This document shows, one piece after another, positions 1 through 7,585 of a stretch of 48,902 bases of DNA. A program made the position numbers and the translations under genes. The notes below the pieces were generated by a model that made no database searches, was not told the origin of the DNA, and worked only from the letters and a program-made list of their open reading frames with translations. Within the stretch, counting starts at the first letter, position 1. Each line of letters starts with the position of its first letter. The stretch is from Gemmatimonadota bacterium. GTDB taxonomy: Bacteria > Gemmatimonadota > Gemmatimonadetes > Longimicrobiales > Gaopeijiaceae. The stretch lies in the NCBI GenBank assembly GCA_012267435.1, contig JAAXGM010000009.1, positions 1-48,902 on the forward strand, written 5' to 3'.

Positions 1-1005
1 ATCCAGCAGGCCAGAAGGGACTTCGCGGTCGTCATCCCCGCATACAACGAGGCCCTCGTGGTCCCCGACCTGGTGCGCGAACTGCGGGAGGCTTTCCGCG
101 AGTTCCATCTCGACGGCGAAGTCGTGCTCGTGGACGACGGCTCCACCGATGGCACGGCGGACGTGGCCCGGCGCGAGGCGGCGGACTGGGACGGGTTTCG
201 CGTCGTCAGCCATCGGCGTAACCGGGGCAAGACCGAAGCGATGGTCACCGGTGTCGACGCCACCGATCGTCCCCGCATCATCCTCTTCGACGCCGATCTG
301 CAGCACTCCCCTCGCGACATTCCCCGCTTCCTGGAGAAGCTCGACGAAGGGTGGGACATCGTCTCCGGCCGGCGCCTCGGCCACTATGACAAAGCAGCGG
401 TCTCCGAGATCTACAACCGCATGTCGCGCTTGCTGTTCCGCGTGCCGGTCACCCACCTCAACTCCGCCATGAAGGGGTTTCGGCGGGAGATCTTGGACGG
501 ACTCACGCTCAGGCACGACTGGCATCGTTTTTTCGTCGTGCTGGCGCACGGGCGCGGGGCCACGGTCACGGAAATCGACATCAAGCTCTACGACCGCAGG
601 GCGGGCGAATCCAAATACCAGGGCCTGTGGCGGGTGGTGATCGGCGTCACCGACTTGGCATCCGTTGCCTTTCTGGTGTTCTTTTCTCGCAAGCCGCTGC
701 TCTTGTTCGGTGCCTCCGGACTGGCATTGGCGGCTCTGGGAGGGGTCGTCGCGGCGGCCGCGCTCTATCTGCGCTACCTGCATCCCGCACTGGGATTCGA
801 GCCCTACGTACCCCCCTTCGGCTACCGTCCGCTGATCCAGTTGGTGGTTTTGCTTGAGACGCTCGGGTTCCTCCTCGCGGGATTCGGCCTGATCAGCGAG
901 CAGATCGCCCACGTCCGGCACGAGGTCGAGGCGCTGCGACGCCAGTTGGCCGACGGGACACGCGATGATGCAGGGTCCCGCCAACGCCGCCGGAGACCGG
1001 ACTGA
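1..1005 (+). CDS. GT2 family polyprenyl-phosphate sugar transferase-like protein (5' partial)
   Basis: The reading frame is open from base 1 and encodes FAVVIPAYNEA before the first listed start, so the true start lies upstream of the window. Visible GT-A landmarks are the VVIPAYNE strand, the nucleotide-binding VDDGSTDGT and the DADLQHSP metal site. The C-terminal third has two hydrophobic segments (around SVAFLVFF...LYLRYL and LIQLVVLLETLGFLLAGFGL) followed by a short charged helix. This architecture is that of dolichol-phosphate-mannose-synthase/GtrB-like enzymes that load a sugar onto a polyprenyl phosphate at the inner membrane. It is followed 46 bp later by a YfhO-type membrane protein, which fits a shared role in surface glycan assembly. 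The sugar donor cannot be told from sequence. Confidence 0.88.
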   Translation: MQQARRDFAVVIPAYNEALVVPDLVRELREAFREFHLDGEVVLVDDGSTDGTADVARREAADWDGFRVVSHRRNRGKTEAMVTGVDATDRPRIILFDADLQHSPRDIPRFLEKLDEGWDIVSGRRLGHYDKAAVSEIYNRMSRLLFRVPVTHLNSAMKGFRREILDGLTLRHDWHRFFVVLAHGRGATVTEIDIKLYDRRAGESKYQGLWRVVIGVTDLASVAFLVFFSRKPLLLFGASGLALAALGGVVAAAALYLRYLHPALGFEPYVPPFGYRPLIQLVVLLETLGFLLAGFGLISEQIAHVRHEVEALRRQLADGTRDDAGSRQRRRRPD

Positions 1006-1051
1006 GCGGCATGCACGGGCTGAAGGGAGGCGGAACCGTGGAACGAGATCG

Positions 1052-3628
1052 ATGAGCGCGAAGCGACGAGGCGGCCGAAAGCGGACGCGAAAGCCGCGCG
1101 TGGAGGCAACCTCCGTGGGCATGGGCGCCCCTTCGCGCGGGCCGGCAGCCCGCGGCGGCGCTCCCGCCATTCCCCAGTGGCTTCCGTGGACGCTCTTCCT
1201 CGGGCTCACCGTCTTCCTGTTCCGCGCGTTCATCTTCAGCGACGCCATGCTCTACGGGAGCGACACGCTGGCCGCCGGCTACGTGGGCCGGTCCATCTAC
1301 GCAACCGCGCTGGCGGAGCTGGGGCGCATCCCGGGCTGGGTCCCGCAGTTCCTCGGCGGGACGCCCTTTGTGGAAGCCCTCAGCGCGGGCGATTCCTTCT
1401 ACCCGCCTTCTCTCCTGCTGCTCATCCTCGTGGAGCCCTACCGGGCGCTCGGATGGAAGCTCATCATCCACGTCGCGGCGGCGGGCTTCTTCATGTTCCT
1501 CTGGGTGCGCGCGCTGGGGGTCTCCCGGGCCGCGGCGCTGGTTGCCGGAACCGGCTACATGCTCGCCCCGGTCTTCGTCGGGCTCGTGTTTGCGGGTCAC
1601 GACGGCAAGATGTTCGTCACCGCGCTGGCCCCGCTCCTGTTCTGGGCGACGGAGCGCCACTTCCTGCGTCCCGGTCTCAAGTCGTTCACCTGGCTGGCCC
1701 TGGTGATCGCGTTGGTGATCCTGACGCCGCACTTCCAGATGGCGTACTTCCTGTTCGGCGCCACCGGGCTGTTCGCGATCTTCCGCGGCATTCAGATCCA
1801 CCGTGGGACGAGTGCGGAAGCCGTTACCGGGGCGGACGACAATCCAGCGGATGCAGACGCCGCCGGGACGCGCTCCGGCTCGCGGTCGCGGGCGACCTCC
1901 CGCTTCGGTCTGTTTCTCGCGGCGTCGATCGCGGGCGCGCTCATCGCAGGCGGCCAGCTCCTGCCGGCCATCGACTACGTGACCGCCGATTCCCGGCGCA
2001 CCGCGACCTCCGAAGCGCTCGACGAGCAGGCCGCGCTTGAGTGGTCCAGTTCCTGGTCGCTGCACCCGGAGGAAGCCTTTTCCCTCGTCGTCCCGGAATT
2101 CGCGGGAGCCAACATCAGCGGTACGGGAAGCTGGGCGGACAACACCTACTGGGGCCGCAACCCGTTCAAGCACAACCACGAATACGCCGGCTTGGTGCTG
2201 CTCCTGCTTGCCGCGATTTCGTTCGTGGGCGGGCGCCGGCGCGGGCTGCGCCGGTTCTTCGCGGGGCTGGCGGGGACTGCGCTTCTCTTCGCTCTCGGGA
2301 CCCATACCCCCGTCTGGCGCATCACCTTCGAGCTCCTGCCCGGCATCAGCCTCTTCAGGGCTCCCTCTCAGGCGGCCTACCTAGTCGCCTTCAGCGCGGC
2401 GACGCTGGCGGCCCTGGGGGTGGACCGCATCTTCGCGTGCGTCCGGGATCCCGAGCTGGGACGGCGGGTCCAGCGGCTGGTTCTGGTCGCCACCGGCGCG
2501 CTGGGAGCCGTAGCGCTGCTCGCCGCCGCGGGCACGCTGACGTCTCTGTGGACCTCGGTCCTCTATCCCGGAATCACCGACGCCAAGCGCCAGGCGCTGG
2601 CGGCCGCGCTGCCCCACATCGGGACCGGCGCCTGGATCGCGGTGTTTCTCGCCGGGGCAGTGGCGGCGCTGGTGTGGGCGATTCGGCAGGCGTACGTGCC
2701 GCCCGGGATCGTACTGGGCGCGCTCCTCGCCTTGGTCGTGCTGGACGCCCACCGCATAGACCGCGTGTTCATCCAGACCATCGACTTCGGGCGCTGGGCG
2801 GCCCCGGACGCCAACATCCAGGCAGTCCTGGACCGCGAGGCCGGCAGCTCCGAACCCTACCGCATGCTGTCCTTCCGAAACGCCGGCCAGGACCTCATGC
2901 CGGCGCTGCACGGCATCGAACTCGCCGGAGGGCACCACCCCAACGACCTGGCCCGTTACCGCGATCTCATCGGCATGGTGGGCTCCGGGCAGCCGATGAA
3001 CCTCTACGGCAGTGAAACCATCCGCAGGCTGCTCAACGTGCGCTACCTGCTCTGGCCCGATCTGCAGATGGGGAGTTCGCCGCGGGGCAATGTCTTCAGC
3101 CGGACGCAACTGCCCGACGGCCGCACCTACGAGACGGTCTTCCTGGTGGCCGGCCTTCCGCGCGCGCGCTTGGTCGGAAGCGCCGTCGTCAAGTCCGACG
3201 ACGAGGCGATGGCGTACATGCTCTCTCCCGGGTTCGACCCCGCGGCGGAGGTGGTGCTGGCGGAGCCACCGCCCTCCGACCTGCCGGGCGCGCCCGTCGC
3301 GGGCGAGGTCGACTGGCTGGAGCGCGGCCCCGACCGCATGAGGCTCGCCGTACGCTCCTCCGCTCCGGCGCTGCTCGCCATTGCGGACAACTGGTACCCC
3401 GCCTGGCACGCCCGCGTGAACGGCCGCGACACCCCCGTGCTGCGCGCCTACCACACCCTGCGCGCCGTTCCCGTGCCGGCGGGGGAATCCGAGGTCGAGT
3501 TGTGGTACCGGTCCGACGTGGTGCTGCGCAGCTTCTGGCTCGGCTTCATCATCCTGACCGGCCTGCTCGCGGCCAACGCGGTCCGGATCTGGTCGGCCCG
3601 CCGCGCGACCCGGAGTGCGAAGCCCTGA
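1052..3628 (+). CDS. YfhO family multi-pass membrane protein
   Basis: 858 aa from ATG 1052. The ORF track starts at 965, but residues before MSAKRRGGRK overlap the GT2 gene and look non-coding. The N-terminus is Arg/Lys rich, followed by about a dozen hydrophobic segments and a C-terminal soluble domain containing NWYPAWHARVNG, the typical ending of the YfhO (PF09586) family. YfhO proteins are GT-C-like membrane enzymes implicated in glycosylating lipoteichoic acid or other envelope polymers with polyprenyl-linked sugars. The upstream GT2 could supply the donor. Its stop codon overlaps the candidate CTG start of the next gene (CTGA). Family assignment is firm; the acceptor polymer is unknown. 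Confidence 0.85.
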   Translation: MSAKRRGGRKRTRKPRVEATSVGMGAPSRGPAARGGAPAIPQWLPWTLFLGLTVFLFRAFIFSDAMLYGSDTLAAGYVGRSIYATALAELGRIPGWVPQFLGGTPFVEALSAGDSFYPPSLLLLILVEPYRALGWKLIIHVAAAGFFMFLWVRALGVSRAAALVAGTGYMLAPVFVGLVFAGHDGKMFVTALAPLLFWATERHFLRPGLKSFTWLALVIALVILTPHFQMAYFLFGATGLFAIFRGIQIHRGTSAEAVTGADDNPADADAAGTRSGSRSRATSRFGLFLAASIAGALIAGGQLLPAIDYVTADSRRTATSEALDEQAALEWSSSWSLHPEEAFSLVVPEFAGANISGTGSWADNTYWGRNPFKHNHEYAGLVLLLLAAISFVGGRRRGLRRFFAGLAGTALLFALGTHTPVWRITFELLPGISLFRAPSQAAYLVAFSAATLAALGVDRIFACVRDPELGRRVQRLVLVATGALGAVALLAAAGTLTSLWTSVLYPGITDAKRQALAAALPHIGTGAWIAVFLAGAVAALVWAIRQAYVPPGIVLGALLALVVLDAHRIDRVFIQTIDFGRWAAPDANIQAVLDREAGSSEPYRMLSFRNAGQDLMPALHGIELAGGHHPNDLARYRDLIGMVGSGQPMNLYGSETIRRLLNVRYLLWPDLQMGSSPRGNVFSRTQLPDGRTYETVFLVAGLPRARLVGSAVVKSDDEAMAYMLSPGFDPAAEVVLAEPPPSDLPGAPVAGEVDWLERGPDRMRLAVRSSAPALLAIADNWYPAWHARVNGRDTPVLRAYHTLRAVPVPAGESEVELWYRSDVVLRSFWLGFIILTGLLAANAVRIWSARRATRSAKP

Positions 3629-4560
3629 AGAAGTGGCTTTCCCTGGCGGCGCGCGTCGCCCTCACGGTCATCGTCACCTGGTTCATCCTCGATCGAGTGG
3701 GGCTGACCGTGGCCGAACTCCGGGAATGGCAGGATGTGCTTGCCCGTCCACGGCTGGTCCCGCTCTCCGCCGCGACGCTGCTTCTGCTTGCATCGTACGC
3801 CCTCAGTTCCCTGATCTGGGGTGGTGTGGTGACCGGGCTCGGCGGACCTCGGCTGGCTGCGCGCGATGCCGTGAGCATCTTCATGATCGCCAATCTGGGC
3901 CGGTATGTGCCCGGCAAGGTCTGGTCGATCGCGGGGATGGCCGCGCTCGCGAAGGGGAAGGGGATACCCGTGGCGGTCTCGGCCACCTCGGCCGTGATCA
4001 TGCAGGGCGTGGGGCTGTTGGCCGCCGGCGCAATCGGGCTGGGCGCGTTCGCCGGAGGACCCCCGCCGCTCCCGCGCTGGGGACTGACCGGCGTCGGGGT
4101 GGCGGCCGGCCTGCTGCTGCTCGTGCTGGTCGTTCCCTCCCTGTTCCGCCGGGTGGTTGCCCTGTGGTTCCGCATGGTCCGGACCAGTCCTCCGGCGAAC
4201 TTGACCGCCAAGCTGGTGCTGCGCTGGCTGCTGCAGCTTACGGTGGCCTGGGTGGCCATGGGCGCATCCTTCTGGATCGTGGCCGCGAGCCTGGGCATGG
4301 AGCTTTCGCCCGTGTACGCCGGCTCCGCCTTCGCGGCGGCCTATGTGGCGGGCTACCTGATGCTCTTCGCACCGGCGGGCGTCGGCGTTCGCGAGGGGTT
4401 TCTGGTCGCTTTTCTCGCGCCCGAGCTGGGAAGCGGCCCGGCCACCGTACTCGCCATTGCCGTCCGGCTCTGGATGACCGCCGCAGAGGTGATTCCCGCC
4501 GCCGCACTGTGGGCGTTCCATCAGCGGTCGCTGTCGCAGCTCGATCCGAAGCAAGGTTGA
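3625..4560 (+). CDS. Lysylphosphatidylglycerol synthase TM-domain / UPF0104 flippase-like protein
   Basis: Hydrophobic protein of about 311 aa with roughly eight membrane segments, resembling the PF03706 (LPG_synthase_TM) family: the NLGRYVPGKVWS segment and a C-terminal LFAPAGVGVREG motif are characteristic. There is no C-terminal aminoacyl-transferase domain, so it is not MprF itself. The ORF track start at 3502 is a read-through of the YfhO gene. No ATG, GTG or TTG lies at the natural N-terminus; CTG 3625, preceded by GGAG nine bases upstream and overlapping the YfhO stop, is the best start (KKWLSLAARVALTV follows). Relatives are usually annotated as lipid or polyprenyl-linked substrate flippases. 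A paralogue lies at 44736-45773. Confidence 0.78.
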   Translation: MKKWLSLAARVALTVIVTWFILDRVGLTVAELREWQDVLARPRLVPLSAATLLLLASYALSSLIWGGVVTGLGGPRLAARDAVSIFMIANLGRYVPGKVWSIAGMAALAKGKGIPVAVSATSAVIMQGVGLLAAGAIGLGAFAGGPPPLPRWGLTGVGVAAGLLLLVLVVPSLFRRVVALWFRMVRTSPPANLTAKLVLRWLLQLTVAWVAMGASFWIVAASLGMELSPVYAGSAFAAAYVAGYLMLFAPAGVGVREGFLVAFLAPELGSGPATVLAIAVRLWMTAAEVIPAAALWAFHQRSLSQLDPKQG

Positions 4561-4601
4561 CCACGCCCTCGGGCGCTGCCTAAACTTCGGGCGATTTCGG
4601 A

Positions 4602-4632
4602 GTCCGCTCGCGTTCAGGGCGAGAACGCGGAC
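4602..4632 (+). other. Inverted repeat in the leader of the nfu-mrp pair
   Basis: GTCCGC at 4602-4607 pairs with GCGGAC at 4627-4632, with an inner TCGC/GCGA pair and a four-base bulge. It sits in the 97-bp gap between the flippase-like gene and the NifU-C gene. It could be a weak terminator, an mRNA leader hairpin, or chance in GC-rich DNA; no T-run follows. Confidence 0.25.
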
Positions 4633-4657
4633 GGGTGGGCGAGGAGAGCGACGAATC

Positions 4658-4888
4658 ATGCTGGCGACGGAGAAGATCGAGGAGGTCCTCGAAACCGTGA
4701 GACCCGCGATCCGGCAGGACGGGGGCGACGTCGAGCTGATCGACTACGACGAGGCGGAAGGGGTGGTCATGCTTCGCCTCATGGGCGCGTGCGAGTCCTG
4801 TCCGATCTCCATGCTCACCCTCACAGAAGGCATCGAACGGCGCCTGAAGGACCGGGTTCCGGGGGTAACGAGGGTAGCCGCCGTCTGA
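4658..4888 (+). CDS. nfuA: NifU C-terminal-like Fe-S scaffold protein
   Basis: 76 aa, consisting only of the NifU C-terminal (Nfu) domain: RPAIRQDGGDVELID near the N-terminus and the cluster-binding CESCP (CxxC) at residues 46-50. Proteins of this family assemble or transfer Fe-S clusters to apoproteins, binding a cluster between two subunits through CxxC. It is stand-alone, without the A-type N-terminal domain of E. coli NfuA. It is followed 48 bp downstream by mrp, another Fe-S carrier, so the two probably work together in Fe-S delivery. The symbol indicates the family; an nfu/yutI-type name would be equally apt. Confidence 0.88.
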   Translation: MLATEKIEEVLETVRPAIRQDGGDVELIDYDEAEGVVMLRLMGACESCPISMLTLTEGIERRLKDRVPGVTRVAAV

Positions 4889-4936
4889 TTCCACGGGCAC
4901 TTCAACATCCCACCTGCACCTCGGCTTGGGCGGGGC

Positions 4937-6094
4937 ATGTCCCAACAAACTCTCATTGATGCGGTAACGAATGCCCTGTCCGGGGTGCGACACCCCGCCA
5001 GCGGGCGCGACATCGTCTCCAGCGGGCGCGTTCAACAGCTCGAGATCGATGGGGAAGGACGGGTAAGCTTCGCCTTCCATCTCAAGCCCGACGATCCCGG
5101 ATCGCTGGTGAAGTCCGCCCGCGCCGCGGCCGGAGGCGTGCGCGGGGTCTCGGGGGTGCGGGTCAACGTCCAGCTCCCCAAGAGCGCGCCCGCCCGCGCG
5201 GCCGGGCCCGCCGGTTCCCCGCCGCCGGCAGGCTCGCCTGCGCCGGCTCCCGCGCGGCCGGGGCCCTCCCGCCTCGTCCCCGGCTCGGTGCCCGCGCCGA
5301 CCCCCCGGCCGGGCATCCTCGCCGACACCCGCTACGTCGTGGCCGTGAGTTCCGGCAAGGGAGGCGTGGGCAAGTCGATGGCCACCACCAATCTCGCCGC
5401 GGCGCTCGCTCGCCGCCGCCTGCGGGTCGGACTTCTGGACGCCGACATCTACGGCCCCGACATCCCGGTCATGTTCGGCGAGCGCCGCCGCCCGAGCGTG
5501 TCCGGCGGCAAGGGCAAGGAGATGATCGAGCCGCTCCGGGCCCATGGCGTCAAGCTCATGAGCCTCGGCTTCCTCCTCGCCGACGAACAGCCGGCGATCA
5601 TGCGCGGCCCGCTGATCGCGGGAGTCTTGAAGCAGTTTCTCGAGCAGGTGCGCTGGGGCACCTTGGATGTCATGCTGGTCGACATGCCCCCCGGGACCGG
5701 CGATGCCCAGCTGTCGCTGGTGCAGAGCGTCAACCTCGACGGGGCCATCATGGTCACCACCCCGCAGGGTGTGGCCACCGCCGACGTCCGGCGCGGCATC
5801 AAGATGTTCGAGCGCGTCAACACGCGGATCATCGGCGTCATTGAGAACATGAGCGGAATGGCCTGTCCGCACTGCGGCGAACCGGTGGACGTGTTCGGCA
5901 CGGGCGGAGGAGAGGTTCTGGCAAGGGAGCAGGGCGTACCCTTCCTGGGTGCCGTGCCCCTCGACCCCGCGGTTCGGCGGTCCGGCGACGACGGGTTGCC
6001 CACCGTGGTGGGCCGGCCGGATTCACCGGTTGCGCGGGCGTTGAACCGAATCTGCGACGAGGTGATGGTGGCGTTGCGCGAGGGGCCCGGTTGA
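4937..6094 (+). CDS. mrp: Mrp/ApbC family Fe-S cluster carrier ATPase
   Basis: 385 aa. Residues 1-85 form a MIP18/DUF59-type domain. A Pro/Ala-rich linker (about 86-125) then leads to the P-loop ATPase with the deviant Walker A SSGKGGVGKSM, DADIYGPDIP, a DMPPGTGDAQ switch and CPHCGE (CxxC) near residue 314, which holds a bridging cluster in the dimer. Mrp/NBP35-type proteins carry and hand over 4Fe-4S clusters in the cytoplasm. Start ATG 4937 gives the complete N-terminal domain. The gene lies directly downstream of an Nfu-type scaffold, supporting a joint Fe-S delivery role. Confidence 0.93.
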   Translation: MSQQTLIDAVTNALSGVRHPASGRDIVSSGRVQQLEIDGEGRVSFAFHLKPDDPGSLVKSARAAAGGVRGVSGVRVNVQLPKSAPARAAGPAGSPPPAGSPAPAPARPGPSRLVPGSVPAPTPRPGILADTRYVVAVSSGKGGVGKSMATTNLAAALARRRLRVGLLDADIYGPDIPVMFGERRRPSVSGGKGKEMIEPLRAHGVKLMSLGFLLADEQPAIMRGPLIAGVLKQFLEQVRWGTLDVMLVDMPPGTGDAQLSLVQSVNLDGAIMVTTPQGVATADVRRGIKMFERVNTRIIGVIENMSGMACPHCGEPVDVFGTGGGEVLAREQGVPFLGAVPLDPAVRRSGDDGLPTVVGRPDSPVARALNRICDEVMVALREGPG

Positions 6095-6138
6095 GGTGGT
6101 CTCCGCTTCCGCGCGTCGGCCCGGATCGAATCCGGCGG

Positions 6139-6315
6139 ATGCCGGCCCACGTGATGGTGCGCGACTACCCCGAGTCGCTCGCGCCGCTCCTTGCCCGGGG
6201 CGTCGATCTCGACCTGGTGGGTGCGTCTCCCGTGGGAGCGTTCGCCGCCCCTGACCTGATGGCCGAGATCGAAAAGGTCATCGCCTGGCGACCGCCGGCT
6301 CGGCCACCCGCGTAA
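6139..6315 (+). CDS. Small hypothetical protein downstream of mrp
   Basis: 58 aa from ATG 6139 (PAHVMVRDYPESL...). The ORF track starts at TTG 6091, which overlaps the mrp stop as TTGA and would add 16 basic residues; both starts are possible. The pattern YPESLAPLLARGVDLDLVG resembles the small DUF542/DUF1858-type helical domains (YPEaxxvfxxxGlD), but the cysteines of the ScdA N-terminal domain are absent. This similarity is an impression, not a demonstrated homology. Its position suggests co-transcription with nfu and mrp. Downstream is a possible bidirectional terminator facing convergent genes. Confidence 0.45.
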   Translation: MPAHVMVRDYPESLAPLLARGVDLDLVGASPVGAFAAPDLMAEIEKVIAWRPPARPPA

Positions 6316-6343
6316 CCGACCCCATCACTCGCCTGCCTCACAG

Positions 6344-6368
6344 CGGCGGTGGAACGGTTTTCCCGCCG
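6344..6368. terminator. Possible bidirectional terminator hairpin
   Basis: CGGCGGTGGAA and TTCCCGCCG form an imperfect hairpin (CGGCG/CGCCG plus GGAA/TTCC, loop CGGTT) in the 93-bp gap between two convergent transcription units. No long T-run follows on either strand, so efficiency is doubtful. Confidence 0.35.
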
Positions 6369-6408
6369 ACGGAAGCCCGCCTGCCCGATCCGCCGCAAGT
6401 CTGCCTGG

Positions 6409-6639
6409 CTATCCTTCCAGCCACTTGCGGTCGGCCTCACTCAGCTCCTTGCGGTTGCGGGGCGCGATCAGCCTGAGCACGACATACCCGAGGAGTGCGA
6501 TCGGGGCGACCTTGAAGAGCAGGAAGCTGGCCAGGCCGAAGCCGATGGAAAAAACCGTGCCCGCCACCGCGAGCAGGACTCCCACGACCAGCAGCGTAAC
6601 CAAGCCAATGGCGAACAGGGTAAGCAGGGCGCCGATCAT
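6409..6639 (-). CDS. Small two-TM membrane protein at the end of the ECF-sigma operon
   Basis: 76 aa: two long hydrophobic segments (LTLFAIGLVTLLVVGVLLAV and a second around LASFLLFKVAPIALLGYVVL) followed by a charged tail RLIAPRNRKELSEADRKWLEG. On the minus strand GGGGAG lies nine bases before the ATG at 6639, while an ATG at 6648 abuts that Shine-Dalgarno sequence, so 6639 is preferred over the ORF-track start. It is the last gene behind the DUF4097-like gene, with a gap of about 50 bp. No family is recognised. By context it may be part of an envelope-stress module. Confidence 0.62.
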   Translation of the reverse strand: MIGALLTLFAIGLVTLLVVGVLLAVAGTVFSIGFGLASFLLFKVAPIALLGYVVLRLIAPRNRKELSEADRKWLEG

Positions 6640-6688
6640 GTCGAGCATCTCCCCGGGCCCAACGCCCGAATCCCGATTGTGAAGTCCA

Positions 6689-7585
6689 TCACGGGGTCCA
6701 CACCACGTCGACCGCTCCGATGTGCGCGTCGATTTCCATCGTAAGCCGCGTTTCGGCGCTATCCCAGTCCGGGGAGAAGTAGCTGTCGCCTCGTCTGAAC
6801 ATTTCCTGGGCATCGACGGATGTCAGAAGCGCGTCCACCACCAGTTGCACGCCGAGCCCCCGCGGAAAGCGAAGTTCCACCGCGCCCAGGTCCAGGGCGA
6901 GATCCACATCGGCGTCGCGCTGCCATTCCCCGCCGAAGTCCAAGGTTGCCTTGCCCGCCTTCGCCTCCAGTCGGATGCGCTCGGCGTTGAGGTTGCCGAG
7001 CCCGGTGGCGACCAGGTTTGCCGCGCCTGCCTCGAAGACGGCGAGTTCCAATTGCGCGGGGTTGGGCATCGACACCTCGATTCGCGTATCGGATGCCCCG
7101 GTCTCGACATGCAGCTCCCTAATCGCGAGCCCTCCCAGATCCAGGTCCGCCCGCGCGGCCCCGAACTCCAGGTCCAGCAACAGGGCAACTTCCGGCGACA
7201 GTTCCAGATCCAGTCGCCCCGATCCGTCGCGTGAGCCCATGCGAATGCCTCTGCCGACCCGATCCATGCCGATCTCGAGGATTCCGTCCTCGTAGTGGGT
7301 CCGCGGCTCCATGAGATCCTGATCGTATCGAAGCTCCATCCGGTACAGGGTGCCCGGCTCCCCCGGACGCACGTCGAGGACGCCCGCTCCATATTCCACG
7401 TGGACGTGGACCTCGCGCTCGCCACTCAGCTGGCGCGACGCGGTCACGGTGCTCCAATCCTGGGCCGTCAGCCCGGTCGCCGTGCAAGCCAGCCCTCCGA
7501 TCGCCGCGCAAGTCACCCTTGCCAGCCCGGCGGCGCCTCGCCGCTCTCGGTGCACGCGCGGATTCATCCACGGACTGCTACTCAT
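6689..7585 (-). CDS. Exported DUF4097/'toastrack'-like beta-repeat protein
   Basis: 298 aa. A signal peptide is likely (basic HRERR, hydrophobic AAIGGLACTATG, Ala-Gln at the cut site). The mature part is built of repeating short beta-strand motifs (ELHVETGASDTRIEVSM, LELAVFEAGAANLVATGL, LDLGAVELRF) like the DUF4097 or LiaF-C beta-solenoid fold found beside stress-response and anti-sigma genes. The annotated start ATG 7585 overlaps the stop of the preceding gene by 8 bp and lies within a copy of the dispersed repeat. ATG 7567 or GTG 7555 are alternatives that still leave a signal peptide. Probably periplasmic; its ligand is unknown. Confidence 0.7.
   Translation of the reverse strand: MSSSPWMNPRVHRERRGAAGLARVTCAAIGGLACTATGLTAQDWSTVTASRQLSGEREVHVHVEYGAGVLDVRPGEPGTLYRMELRYDQDLMEPRTHYEDGILEIGMDRVGRGIRMGSRDGSGRLDLELSPEVALLLDLEFGAARADLDLGGLAIRELHVETGASDTRIEVSMPNPAQLELAVFEAGAANLVATGLGNLNAERIRLEAKAGKATLDFGGEWQRDADVDLALDLGAVELRFPRGLGVQLVVDALLTSVDAQEMFRRGDSYFSPDWDSAETRLTMEIDAHIGAVDVVWTP
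7517..7585 (-). repeat. Dispersed ~65-bp repeat, copy A
   Basis: In the minus-strand sense this copy runs from AGTAGCAGTCCGTGGATGAA through CGAGAGCGGCGAGGCGCC to GGGCTGGCAAGG. Copies B (14693-14760) and C (19719-19783) match except for about four or five bases in the first 50. It contains the potential hairpin GGCG-AGG-CGCC. This copy covers the end of the bactofilin-like gene and the start of the DUF4097-like gene and is read as the N-terminus of the latter. Confidence 0.8.

Noticed and set aside
893-2305. 470-aa minus-strand ORF
   Set aside because: Shadow of the YfhO gene; low-complexity Arg/Gly/Glu composition.
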